Source of the DNA: Trichinella spiralis
Taxonomy: Eukaryota > Nematoda > Enoplea > Trichinellida > Trichinellidae
NCBI GenBank assembly: GCA_000181795.3
Contig: CM012955.1
Coordinates: forward strand, 1,501,763 to 1,565,762
DNA: 64,000 bases
Direction: 5' to 3'
Made by a program: the position numbers and the translations under genes. The first letter of the stretch is position 1. Each line of letters begins with the position of its first letter. Shown here piece by piece: positions 27,001 through 39,225 of this stretch. The notes below the pieces were generated by a model. That model had not been told where the DNA came from and searched no databases. It saw only the letters and a list, made by a program, of their open reading frames with translations.

Positions 27001-30000
27001 CCGCCCAACTATTGCTTTCCAACTCAACTACTACCTCTTAGTACAGCTGTGCTCATTGCGTGTGCTTTTATAAACAGTAAATGGATATTCAAATGAAGCT
27101 TCCTTTTCAGGACAATTCTATTTCCTATTTTAAAAGCAGAAAATATTAATTACTTATTTACAGGTGCAAAACTAAAATGTGACACTTCAGTGTGTGAATT
27201 ATCACGCCAGAAATAGTACAGTTTAATTTGCGTGTTCTGCCTGCAAAATAATATTCGTTTCAGATCAAAAGATTTGAAAAAGTTCATAACGTGAATAAAA
27301 TAGAATAGAATGAATAATCTGTTACTATAAAAGATAAATGTGTAGAAATGCTCAATCTATAAAACAAGCTTAACAGACAAAGATGATCGATGATACCTCC
27401 AATATATTGATATTTCATCAGTCAGCTTAAAAATTTCACTATGCAATAATTTGCTAGCATATAGCAGTTTGGGCAAAAGCTTTTATGCTCTTTCTGAAGT
27501 GTAGAAATCAGACGAATTATCTGGTCAAGCACTCTGACCTAACATTTTCAAGCTACTAATTGAATGGTGGTCATTACGCTGTTGGAGTTGCTGAGTTAGT
27601 CGGCGGTTTTGTTAGCGGTTAAATCGTTAAGGGGGTAACAAGCATTTGGCTTGTTACAACATTCAAAAATGGTCCAAGTTGACAGATGGTCAAGCGTCAT
27701 GCGACCAAACGATCTTCTTGGTTAATGCTATTGTCAACTTATCGACGCCTACCACGGTAGTACGGGAAACGCCCTGCGAATAGAAGCAATTGCCTCTAAG
27801 ATTCAATTATGAAATATGCCCAAACTGCTTTTGCTAGCAATTTTCCTATACACCAGCTGACATAATAATCAAGGGACATGGCTGCTAAAATTGCCAATAT
27901 CACTATAGATCAGATTTGTCAACGCAGATTAGCGCCATTTTTATTTACTCAACGACAAGATGGAATCATTTTCAATTTTAATAATATCCATTTGTGATAT
28001 TGGAAATAAAATTACAATTCGGCCAGATGAAAAATAATACAAATACAGTTTTTAACTCATTTTTAATAAATTACCCAAATTTAGTAAGTTAAATGAATTG
28101 AAACTAGCAAGGTTGCCAGATGTTGAAGCAGTTATGAAAAATCGAAACAAAATTTTTAAATAGACAAAAGCAGAGAAATTAAAAATTTCTCCTTCATGCA
28201 TCACCGAAATAATTATGCTGAACAATACACTTCTCTTTGTTTAGTTGAATAAAAGAGTTTTAAAATTTTTCAAAAAACTTACATAAATTGCAGACGCGTT
28301 TGCTGTTCATAAAATCGAAAGCAGCCGCGCTAGCAAGTAATTCAAAGCAGTGGAAAAATTACCTCCCATGAGAGTGTGCGCTTCATGACTTGTCAAAATC
28401 AAGGCAACATTTATGTTCATGGGAAAGAGAATGCAATCAAATTTCAAACGTAAAATTATCATGAAAACAATTGGTGCAAATTATTTTTCGTCACTGCTTA
28501 CATTTTTAACACTAAGCTAAAATAAAAGAATGCTTTCACTTACTGCATCACAAAGGCAAAACAATCAAACTGTAAAAATCAAAATCATTTGCAAATATCC
28601 AAACAGCAATATCCAAAATTAAGTACATTTGAATTTTATTTCATTTGAACAGTATTTTAACATTGATTTTCACGTCATTGAAAAGTTCCTGGACTGCTTA
28701 TCTAGAGGAAAACTGTGCAAAAATATCAGAAGTCGATTTCAATTCAATGCCTTAGAGAAAATTTTCCTTTTTACAAAATTGATATTTCAAAATTAAAAAT
28801 TTTTAATTCAGTTGGACAATTTCAAATTAGAAATGATGCACAGCAACTCATCTAATACAAATTCATTTTTAATTTGAATTCTTTTATCTCTAATTAAAAT
28901 ATTTACCGAGGTACCGTTCACATCCTTTTGCTATTAACAATTCAGATCGATAAGAATATATGATTTAAAAGTGCACTTATTACAATTGTTAAGATTCCCA
29001 TTCTGTACACTGGAATATAATACACTTCATCTATTTCGAAGCAAAAATTCACCGCTGACATTGTGAATTATCACCAAAATATCTTGTTGTTCTTTACACT
29101 CTCAGTTGATTAGACTGTAATGAATGAAGCATACACTAAAGTTGCTAAAGAATCCAAAGAGGGCAATCGATAAGTACAATGAACAATGGTTAACAGATTT
29201 CCTCATATGCATTGTGCCATGTTGAAAATTATTGAAATTTTCATAAATGACAAAAAAGTATAACAATTTCCAATCGCTATTATAGAAGAATTTGCAATTT
29301 TAAGAAAATGTACTTTATAATTTATAAATTTTTAATAACTGTTGTGCAAGACTAGATGAATTCATCGCATAAATGTTTTCTTGTACGAATAAATTCGAAA
29401 AGTTAACCTAATTGCGAAATGCTCAATGAATTCATGCAAGCGCTAAACATAGGACAGATATGTATGACTGACTAACTGATCGAAACGCTGCTTTTCAACA
29501 ACTCTGCTGGAATAAATTAATAATTTGACCCGGTGTTAGCTATTTGCTTGAGATAAATAAATGCTTTTTAGCTTATGCTTAAAAGAACATCTGCTTAATA
29601 GGGCAGTTTTTATAGCAAAACGCCGGCCTGCATTCAGGCAGAAATCGCCAGTGAAGTGGTCACGAGCATTAGCAATTGCAAAGGCTGGGAAAAGAACGGC
29701 CAGTGACCAGCGGTCAACAGCGCACTGACCAGTTCGTATTAAACATCAATTCTAAAGGTCAAGGCAGAATTCCATTCCCGTACTGAGCAAGGTCGTGCCA
29801 AAACTGAATTAGTCATCCAAAGAGTGGTTGAAAAATTACGCATTTAGCCATATGAAAAATTATTAAAAATAAAAAATAAAAATAACAAATATTAAGCCGC
29901 CCATGCTAATGAGGTCAGCGTGGACAAAACGGATGAGGCAAAATGCACACGGACAAACTCAGCTTAGCCAAACACCAACTGTTCATGCGGGCCATCCGGG

Positions 30001-31271
30001 TTTTAGGGCCAACATGCAAAACAAAGCTTACCCATTGTTCTCAAATTTTCCACAATAATGGAAAAGTGAATCATCTTCTCTGTCTCGTAATTTAGCGCTT
30101 CAGTCAGTTCCAATGAACCGTTGCGATGAACAGTAAAATGACTCTTTACTACAGGGGCGTTTTTCACGGCTTCATTGTATTGCAGTGGTATTAGAAGAAA
30201 TAAATATCCAAGTGGTGCATCTTCAGGCAGAGAAAAGCTAAGTTCAGATCGCAGTTCCCGTTTGTTACGGCTAGTAGTTAATGCCATTGCATTAGGATTC
30301 ACTGTTACAGTAACCAAGCAACTGTCTTTTCCAAGCATACCGGCGCCGGAGGGTCTGGCAGAAATGTAAAACTGATATTGATCTTTTTCAAGAAGTCCTG
30401 TAGTAAATATATCGCCATTGAACGATTCCACATCAAATGGTACTGGCATTTTGCTTTCCAGCTGATACGTAAAGCCACACAAGCCTAAATGATGGCAAGA
30501 TGCCTCAAGTCTGGTTATTGTTGTGCCAACAGGAACATCTTTAGAAATAGTGACATAGTAACGTCGACGTGGAAAAAGTGGACGTGAATAAAAAGTGCCT
30601 CTTGTAAATCTCATTTCAGAGTAGATATCCAGAGTAGTTTGATCACAGTTTGATGCTGGCCGTCCTTGTACACGCAACTTGCAACGGTAAACAGGGAGAC
30701 GTGAAAGCAGGGGCTTAGCAAGACGCAGCTTTACGTAGGGCAGTGATGTCTCATTTCTTTGAATTACGTCCAGGCGAAACGGACATTCTTCAGAATTGTC
30801 TACAAGGCGAAAAGTCGGCTGAACAGATAGCTGGCAGTGTCTGGCCAGCGAGATGTGCTCCAAACCAGGAATCACATCCCCAACGGATATTTGACTAGGT
30901 AGAAACCCAACGTAAAGATGTCGATCAAACCTGAGACGATTATAGTTTGGGATTACCGTTATCAGTACTTTTTCCACCCGTTCCCATTTGCTTTCATCAC
31001 TGAGATTAGAGCGCAGCAGTAGATGCAATACCATCGGTACCCTGACATCGGAAAGATCTTTGGCAAGAATGACTTTATTGCTTGAGGTTGGATGCAAGCA
31101 AAAGTAGCCCAAGTCTGGCTTGTCCAAACGTACTTGGTCTTCAAAAGTAAGGACAACAGATCCAATTTTGGTATCTTCAGGAAGAGCCAAATGACGCCAT
31201 GCCCATATATAGGCAGGCACACTAAATGTGAGTAGGCATAAATATACTATGGTGCCTCGCATCGTTAGCAT
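9662..31271 (-). CDS. hmr-1: Classical cadherin, HMR-1/N-cadherin type, about 3,010 residues in 36 exons
   Basis: Single-pass adhesion receptor that links neighbouring cells to actin through catenins. I spliced 36 minus-strand exons; every phase closes and the product is 3,010 residues. Start chosen at the ATG at 31271 because a signal peptide follows ([20 protein letters not shown]). Order: signal peptide; N-terminal degenerate cadherin-like repeats (residues ~20-413); a long series of cadherin repeats with calcium motifs such as DVNDNAP, DENDNSP, DKNDNVP, DINDNAP; a non-chordate classical cadherin domain; EGF and two laminin-G domains; EGF; one transmembrane helix (~2830-2855); cytoplasmic tail with p120- and beta-catenin-binding motifs. 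Exon coordinates are in the four sub-entries below. Size and order match the long C. elegans isoform HMR-1B and arthropod CadN. The acceptor at 14897 is the least certain junction. Confidence 0.93.
10630..13454 (-). other. Cadherin exons 28-34: non-chordate cadherin domain, EGF and laminin-G modules
   Basis: Exons 12431-13454, 12069-12209, 11785-12007, 11475-11708, 11206-11407, 10955-11130, 10630-10897. The 1,024-base exon 28 (residues ~1982-2322) carries the last degenerate cadherin motif ([10 protein letters not shown]) and the non-chordate classical cadherin domain, then starts an EGF module completed in exon 29 ([15 protein letters not shown]). Laminin-G 1 spans exons 29-31 ([16 protein letters not shown] ... 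[14 protein letters not shown] ... [15 protein letters not shown]). EGF 2 is exon 32 ([15 protein letters not shown]). Laminin-G 2 spans exons 33-35. This set of membrane-proximal modules is shared by invertebrate classical cadherins and absent from vertebrate type I/II cadherins. Confidence 0.92.
16345..16535. repeat. (TC)n and (CTAT)n simple repeats
   Basis: A TC tract near 16340-16363 and tetranucleotide CTAT units running into TA at about 16510-16543, within cadherin intron 23. Confidence 0.8.
17982..18014. repeat. (AC)n microsatellite
   Basis: Perfect AC tract in cadherin intron 23, just upstream (minus-strand sense) of the candidate alternative first exon at 17964. Confidence 0.95.
25512..30031 (-). 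other. 4.5-kb first intron of the cadherin gene
   Basis: AT-rich with no coding frame longer than about 75 codons and none that resembles a protein family. Two stretches (about 27480-27800 and 29600-29790) are of higher complexity and GC than their surroundings and could be enhancers; a perfect 9-bp hairpin lies in the first. First introns of neuronal cadherin genes often hold regulatory DNA; that role here is inference. Confidence 0.5.
27635..27657. repeat. Short perfect inverted repeat in cadherin intron 1
   Basis: GTAACAAGC, a five-base loop (ATTTG), then GCTTGTTAC: nine perfectly paired bases. Too short to be called an RNA gene. Confidence 0.6.
30032..31271 (-). other. Cadherin exon 1: signal peptide and N-terminal region
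   Basis: One 1,240-base exon (413 codons plus one base). After the signal peptide come cadherin-like beta-sandwich segments without good calcium motifs. A basic RNKR motif at residues ~335-338 is directly followed by the start of a repeat ([15 protein letters not shown]). RxKR is the furin site that separates prodomain and EC1 in many cadherins, so residues before it may be a prodomain-like region; this is inference. The first intron that follows is 4.5 kb. Confidence 0.8.
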
Positions 31272-34269
31272 GACGTTCGAATGCTGACGTTTCCCCAATA
31301 ATCACCAACCCCAACAACTATGATCATCAGTTGCTTCTTTTTAGCATGAACACGAAGCAGAGGTAGGAGCAACAGCAGGTATGGGAAAAGAGGAAAAAGA
31401 GTGAGACAGCGCAACGGGTGACCTGAGAGTTCAGCCAGGCGTACACAAGGACAATGGCGGCAGCAATCCTACCCACACAGTATGAACGAAAAGCAGGTTC
31501 TGCTTTCTATTAGTTGAGATGAGCGGCCATCGACCGGAGAACCAACATGCTTAGTTTGATTGATCGAACATTGGCGCGTGCCTGTCAGACGCAATAGCAA
31601 GTGCTATTCGCTCTTTGCAATAATGATTTCGCTAAATCATCAAAATGATGTTATTTTTAAAAATTTAATGATAAAACTAATTAAGACTAAAAGGAATGCA
31701 AAAATTTAGAAATGAGTAAAATTTATTTTCAAACAATGCGCTTCAAAACAATGCAAAATAATATTGCTTTAGCAATGTGATGATCCATTTTAAGTGCAAT
31801 TTAAGGCACGACATGGACTTTTTGTTTGAGAGCTTTTCAGTTTCAGTGTATGCAAATATTTTTGTATTTTGTTACTCTAGTTACTTTGCTACTACTGCAA
31901 TCTTATCCTTATATTATTTACATTGCAAATCTAAGAATAGTTTGCAAACAAGTTTTTTTAAACTATGCTTGTAAAATCACTGAATTATTAATAAGTACAC
32001 TGAAGTTTATTTATAAGTAGAAATGAAAAATTGAAGAACTGCGCAAGTTTTTGCAGAATCACTTAAGGTTTGTATAAAATTTTTTCAAATAACTCCAAAA
32101 AGAACAATTTGTAAAATGTTCTCTGAAGTAGCTGATATTATGGCAAATTTTCATTTTTTATGAGCATCATCAAAGGAATATTAATAAAATTGTATGCCTC
32201 ATAGGTTCACACCATGCTTTTTTAAAAAAATATAGCCAACGCTTGATAAAAACAAATTGCTCAACTGTTATAAATACTTCTCTTATAAATGTAAAGCATA
32301 AAGCTTTGAAGATAAGCTTTTGAAATTATTTGCAAAGCTTCTTAAATTAAAACTATTAAATGAATTGCATACTTAATTACATAACATTTTGTCAGCATTT
32401 TACATGTCATTTGACACATCTACTACACTTAATAGAATACCTCTGAAGATGCACCATTAGTGTTTCTTGACATCCACATAAGGCGTTTGTATAAATTATA
32501 CTCCAATTACAAAATGAACAAATGAATACTACAGTTGAATACTCAATTATAACTTTCCTAAGGATTGTTTATAAAATAACGTTTTTAAGATTATCTGAAA
32601 AGTGTTCTCATTGAACTTATCATAAAGAAATTATGTAAAATAATAATTACGAGATAAAAAACACTTATATAAAATAAAAGATGCAAATTAAAAAACATCC
32701 ATTGCAAAAAGCTTATTGTTTTACAATTTTCTTTAAACTGCATGGAATAAGTTTTACTACTTTAGCAGTTGCAACAGACTGCATGCGTGCATGAAATAAA
32801 TTTAACATTTTAAAACTCGCAGTACATTAGTAAATATGCCATACAAGCATTACTTTTCAGTTCCGGTTTATACTTTATGCAAAAATTAATGATTCCCGGC
32901 AGTTCCCATATTATGGCTGTGTCAACAGTTACGGATAAAAGAAATTGGATTTTCTCAGAATTTCATCAGTATTAGACATAGTTTTATTAATTATTTTATT
33001 AATAAATTCATAATTGTTTGTTAAATTTAATAAAAACTGCTAAATTTAAATGGGCATTTGAAGTTTCACATTTGACAAGCCACTTCACAGAGGTTTCTCA
33101 CAAAAGCATTTTTTATCCATTTAATTGAATTAAATAATTAATTAATTATGAATTATTGTGCACTATAGACGAGAAAGTTCATATATCAAAAGTGGAATAA
33201 TTCAAAACTCTAGTAGCGCATAATACTTATCAATGTCTATGTTGATATGAAAAAGAAAAATAACATATGACAATGAAAGTACAGTACATTATGAGACTTG
33301 AATTTTATTGAATACTGTTCAAATTCAGTTTAGAAACATGTTTATAAAAGTTTTACAATAGAAAGAAATTAAACATTAAATATTTTTTAAATAATTGAAT
33401 TTAATATTTTCAATCATAATTACTGTTGCTTTTTTATTGCTTTACTGGAAATATTTCATTGAACTTCTTACTTAACTGTGCTGAGCAGTTTAGAATTTTA
33501 TTTTTGTCAAACTATTCAAAATATGTTATTGAAGCAAATATGAATTTTATGTTCAATCTTAAAGTTTATAGTGCTATACTGCTTTGTATAAATTCACCAA
33601 AATTGTAAACTACAGTATATTTTCTGGATTTGCATAAAAGATGTAACTTTAAAGTTGCATAATATTTTAATTAATAATATTTGTGCTTAGTTTGAGTACA
33701 AAAGTGAATTACACTATTGATTTACATTGATGACGAGCAGTAATGAGTGAACTGTTAATCAAGTTGTGTCCGAATGTAAGTCACTTTGTTAAGAGTGAAC
33801 TCATCAAAAGAATAATTTTAAATAATGGTAAAATTTTGAAAATCAATGTTTGCTTAATTTTTTAAATGTGTATTTATATAAAGATTTTCCGAGTACAGTG
33901 TGCGATTCAGATCGTTCAGATTTAGACGAGGGATAATTTTGCTAAGTTAATTTCCTGTTATCGATCATTTTGTTGAATTGTCATTTGTCCAACCAGAACT
34001 GCCGTCATTGAACACACAACATTGGCGTCAGTTTCTTCTTTAGCATACTTTTTATGTGCGTCATTTGAACGAATGTGGTGTTATTTTTCTAATTAATTAT
34101 TCAAAGCAGTTTTCATTTACTATTTTCAAGTCAACATGACGGAAATTACATTATGAGAAATTTATCCAACGGTTTTATTATTTCATACAATAATCATGTG
34201 TATTATGACGGATTTGTGTACTGAAAGTGTTGTATTTTAGCTTTAAGAATAGCAGATACTTTTCTCCAC
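31272..34269. other. 3-kb intergenic region between cadherin and thioesterase genes
   Basis: The two genes are divergent, so both promoters should be here. About 31300-31640 is of higher complexity and next to the cadherin start, and is the likeliest cadherin promoter. The rest is AT-rich; the longest open frames (60-65 codons) look random. No RNA gene seen. Confidence 0.5.
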
Positions 34270-36092
34270 ATGGACAGTGAAGTGAAGAAAAAGCTTGTTG
34301 AAACGTTTTTAGATTTAGAACAGATTGAAATTAATCTTTTTCGGTATGATTTTGTAAATTGTCCTGTTTCATTTGTTTTGTTTCGAAGTATTTATTATAA
34401 CAGAAGTAAGCATTTGATTCCTGGTATTCCTGACAGTCCAAGAGTATACGGTGGTCAAATTATCGGCCAAGCTTTGACCGCGGCACAGTTGACAATGTCA
34501 GACAATTTCCATCCACACAGTTTGCATTGTTACTTTTTATCCGGAGGTAAATTAGAATGAAATGCTGATTGAATTGCACATTATCTTACCGTTGACTTTT
34601 TATTATTTTTACAGCTGACAAGGACTTACCATTGATATATTATGTTGATAAAATCCGAGACGGTCGTAGCTTTTGTAATCGTTTTGTCAAAGCAGTACAA
34701 AATGGTGTTGCCGTTTTCACTAGTGAAATATCTTTTCACAAAGTATTGTATAATTATGTTTATTTGATTTTGGGTTTATTAATTTTTTCCAGGAAGAAGT
34801 GGAATCAATCAGTCATCAAACTCAAATGCCGGATGTTCCTTCCCCGGATGAATTAGATAGTGTTGAGACACTTTTTCACAACCATTTGGAGTATACTTTA
34901 CTTTTACATGGTGTCTATGTTATTATAATTTTCAATGACTTCAGGACCTGTACTGACGAAAAAATAAGAAAGCAAACAATTCTTCGTATGCAGCATTTGC
35001 CAGTTGCGTTTGATATGCGACCTGTGAATGCGCAACAATTTTTAAGATTAAAAGCTACTGAGCCGAAGTATTTTTGTTGGATTAAAGTGAAAGATTTATT
35101 AGGTAAAATATGCATACTCTTTCTTTTAATAAACTGAGCCATTTTATCAGAAGCATAATGAATTTTCTACCGTAGAAATTTTCATATCTTCTCATACATG
35201 CATCATAAGTTAGGTTTCATAAAAGCAATCAATTTTTTTTTATTGATCCGCTTTCAATGCTTATTGTGCTTATTGTTATTTTGCATTTTATTAGAAGCAA
35301 AGCAATTTATAGTTGGATGGAAATTGCTTGAAAAATGATTTTTCTTTCTTCATTGAATATTTTGCTGAATGATTAGAAATGATCATTTATGTATTGCTTT
35401 TTACCATGCAATCCATTGTATTATAGGAGAAAATCGTTGTTTACACCAAGCTGCAGCGGCTTTTATGTCCGATAGTTGTATGGTATCTACGGCATTATTT
35501 CCTTACAGTTGCACATCATTGAAAATTGGAATGGCTGTTAGTTTGGACCATAGTATATGGTTTCATCGTCATAGTTTTTCCATTGATCAATGGATGTTAT
35601 ATGAAACTGAAAGCACCATTGCAGGTTGTTAACAGATTAATGCCAGAGGGTTTGTTCTTTGAAACGTATACATATTTGGCCATCGATTATTAGCTCTAAC
35701 AGGGTGACAGAACTTGGAGACTGATTACCAGCGCCACATGATATTTTATCAAACATTGAAACAATGGAATTGCATTGATTTTACAGACTCACCCAATTAT
35801 GTGGCACTGACAATCCTCGTCCAGTTTTGCTTACCCTACATACGGCGAATAGTTGCTGGTTGAATGTGTTTTGTTTGAAAGAACATTTATAGACTTAAGC
35901 AATTTAAATTAATTATTATACTTTTAAACCTGTATAGTTAGTATTAAGTAGATTACTTATTATTTTTGGATTGCATTCGATCTTTATTTAGCTAACAGCC
36001 GAGCTCTTGTTCATGGACGTTTATGGTCTAGAGATAAGAAGCTGGTGTTATCCACAGCACAAGAAGTTTTGATTCGCGCTGCAATTTCTTGA
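34270..36092 (+). CDS. ACOT8: Acyl-CoA thioesterase, TesB/ACOT8 family
   Basis: Hydrolyses acyl-CoA to free fatty acid and CoA. Seven exons (34270-34343, 34404-34546, 34615-34742, 34793-34890, 34945-35102, 35427-35624, 35992-36092) give 299 residues with all phases closed. Two hotdog domains: the first has RVYGGQIIGQALTAA and the second FMSDS, LDHSIWFHR, ETESTIAG and STAQEVLIRAAIS. The catalytic Asp (FMSD) and Gln (AQE) of the TesB triad are kept; the third position, Thr in E. coli TesB, is Ser in VSLDHS, a conservative change. Length is close to that of the family (about 290-320). The C-terminus is AIS, not the SKL-type peroxisomal signal of mammalian ACOT8, so location is open. Confidence 0.9.
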
Positions 36093-37033
36093 CTGAGAAA
36101 GTTTACTATCTACTGTTTAAATGGTTAACAAACAAAGCACACTTACTTACTTTTGCAAGCTTTACATTAGGCAACAATTGTCAGATTGAATCTCCTTTTG
36201 TGTTTACGTTTAGTCATTTGGAATTATTAGTTTTCGTGGTGTCATCTTTTACTTCATGGTAAATATTTAAATTGATGTGCTCTGAGAATGACCAACTGAT
36301 TATGTTTGTTTGTTTGTTTTTTGAAATGTAACTTGTGTTGTGAATATTCAAAAAAAATGAACATTATTTAATATTGCTTAGTAATATTTGATATGTGAGT
36401 GGAAAAAGTGCAGCATGATAAGTAGAAATGGAAATTTGGATAGATAAAAGAAAATTTTCATTTGGATATATTTTTCAATAATTAACAGTTTCACGAGAAG
36501 AATTCACTAATTAGAAATACTTATCGAAGATGACTTTGGGTAAAGATAAAATATTCATTCATATTTTACTCATTTCATCCTGATAACTTATCTTTTATTT
36601 CATACTGTAACTTGGCTTATTTTTGTTATCTTACTGTAACTCTTGTGAAAGGGAATGAAATCGAAACAAATTTCTTTGGATCTGAATCACGATGTGGCAG
36701 AAAGTTATACAAAAAAAGAAATGTGCATCAAAATAAGTAAATTTTAAAAAAGTCCTGTATTTTTTAACGCACTTTAACTAAGAAGCTCGTGAACTTAAAA
36801 AATGTAAGTAATTTTAATATACTCATTGCTGTTGACTAAATATGAGCATGAAACTTGACTTTGTCACTTCTTACTCAAATTGTATTTATTTTTGTTCCAT
36901 TCGAATAGAATTTAGCAGTTTTAAATTGTTTTTTGTTCTATCAACAATAGTCGGAATGATGAATTGAGTACTAAATACATTGCATAATTACATTGCAGTA
37001 TAATTATAAATTGCTCATTGAAAATGGGTTTCA
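36093..37033. other. Intergenic, thioesterase 3' side
   Basis: AT-rich sequence between two convergent genes; contains presumed 3' UTRs. No coding frame or RNA gene supported. Confidence 0.5.
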
Positions 37034-39225
37034 CTAAAGCGACGGGCAAAATCCAATTCTTTTCTTTTCAACATCATGCACTTGACAGTACTGACGGATC
37101 CAGCAGTCGCCCAAAATCCATTGACTCGAAAATTGTGGTACAAGACCAGCAATACACGTATTTGGTAAAATCTGAAATATTCCAATTTATATTTTATAAA
37201 AAAGCAGTTGAAAAGGTATTTTCTGTTATATTCTGGTTCTCCTGTTCTTCACTGAAACAAAATTGGACTAATTTTATTCAGTTATTGTTTGTCCTAATTT
37301 TTACTTCTGATATTAATGAGTAGAATTGCAATAATAATTATAATGAAGTGATGAATGTTGGATCAGTATTTTTATTAGCTTCCATATAAAAGCTATTCCC
37401 CAAGTATGAAATGCAGAATCATTTTGTTTATTTGTATTGATTTTATTTTAAGAAATATAGAAAACTCTTTGACACTTACTTCAACGATATAATTGTGCGG
37501 ATAGACGTCAAAATTTTTCTTATTTATAACAAACGTTATAGGCTTCAGCGTGGAAACTTTATTGCATGGTATAATTGGCTAAATGAAAAATTTTTTAAAT
37601 AAAAATTATATTTTTATTGAAAAAAATTATTTACCAACTGAAATTCGTCTGACCATTCCATATTTAATTCGAATACCAGATTAAAAATATCCATAACTGG
37701 ACCGTGAATGAAAGATGTTCCACTGTCAGATATTGCTGTCAGTTTTCCATCTGAAGAAATTACACTGCTATTGCCAACTTTTACACTAAATATTTTACTA
37801 ATATCAAAATATGAATTATTTTTTTCAAAAAAATTACTCATTCATATCAAACATCCAGTAACCAGCTTCAACGTCAGTCCAGTCGCAGGTTTCTGAACAG
37901 TGTTCATAATCGAAATCTCCCAGTGTTAATGTACCTGCTTCTTCTTTCTTTGCTTTTCTGATATAATTCAATTTGGAAGTATAAAATTTAGCTGTACATT
38001 TTAGATTTGCTCACTTTGAAAGCCATATTGTAAAGAGCGATTTATCCAATAAGTGTTCTTCAACCATCCTCAGCACTGGTGGTGTAGAACGAGATACAGA
38101 AATCTCTTTAAAAGCTAAACCGCATATGCCATCTAACGGTTTATCGCCCAAGAAATCATCTAACTTTGTGGCAACTGTCCAAGTTTGATTTTTTACGCAA
38201 ATACCAGCTATCTAAATTGCAAAATTATTGGCAGTAAACTAGAGCGAATAAAATATTTTCATTTTGCACAAATAAATACTAATTCCGTTGTAAAGCTGTT
38301 TTAAATACAAAAATAAAATTTGTACGCAGACGGTATCTTTTGCCGTAAAACCTTCTACACTGCCAGTACCATATATCAGTTTGATAGATTGACCCTCATA
38401 ATGATAGGTAGAGCTCGTTGAATCGTCAAATTTATTTTTACCATCTAAAATTATGAAAAATTGTCATTTTTTAGAAATAAAACCCCACATTTATATTACC
38501 ACAAGGTTCATGCCCAATTGTTTTTAGTATTTGAGGACTGCAACATAATTTATCACACGTCAGCTCACATAATAGTTTTGATGAACACCGCTCTGGACAT
38601 GTGACACTCTCTGAACCACAGCTTATGCCAGGTAACCAAAAATCAGCGCTTCCTGTATCCATTACTACTGTGAAATATTTTTGTGGGGTACCCACACCAA
38701 TTTCTGCCAAATACATTAACTGAAAAAAGGATTAAAGCGAATAAGGAAAAGAAAAAGATTGCCTTCATGGATTCGTATTTGTATTAGCTCAATTTTTTCA
38801 AAACTCCCAGTCTATTTAGAAATAAAAGCAAATTCTTATCATTTTGATGTAGCTGTTTTAATATAAAAAGATATTGTAAGATGCAACTTACGTACATCGT
38901 CCAAATCTCGTTGAGGTTCACGACCACTGTCATTCATTTTAATATATTTTGCTTTCTTCATTGAATACTCTTTCCATTTACCGGAATGTATTAATTTTTC
39001 ACGAAAAGACGTCACACGTTTCAAAGGAATACTATCCAAAAGAATCAAATTTCATAGTTATATATAGTTATAAATATAAAACAAATTATATGAAACGTTA
39101 ATTAATGGAAAAATATCACATTAACGAAGGAAATATTCAGAAACTAGCATTGATGTCACATACCGAATTGAATATGTTGAAATTAAAAGGAATAATAATA
39201 TGAAAATGCTTTTCATTTTCAGCAT
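37034..39225 (-). CDS. Pepsin-family (A1) aspartic protease, secreted or lysosomal
   Basis: Nine minus-strand exons (39164-39225, 38896-39031, 38500-38719, 38326-38444, 38015-38211, 37838-37957, 37635-37785, 37480-37578, 37034-37171) give 413 residues, all phases closed. A signal peptide (MKSIFILLFLLISTYS) is followed by an A1 propeptide (IPLKRVTSFREKL) and the mature enzyme. Both catalytic aspartates are present: VVMDTGSADFWLP and ISDSGTSFIHGP. The flap tyrosine region IYGTGSVEG, GICGLAFKEIS and the C-terminal WILGDCWIRQYC...RIGFC are typical. An insert after the first active site is cysteine-rich (eight Cys between DTGS and the flap), as in several nematode aspartic proteases. Probable digestive or lysosomal protein degradation. 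Expected to be active, since no key residue is missing. Confidence 0.93.

Noticed and set aside
37018-37323. 101-codon plus-strand frame
   Set aside because: Its first part is antisense to the last aspartic protease exon (WILGDCWIRQYC), which closes that gene in frame.
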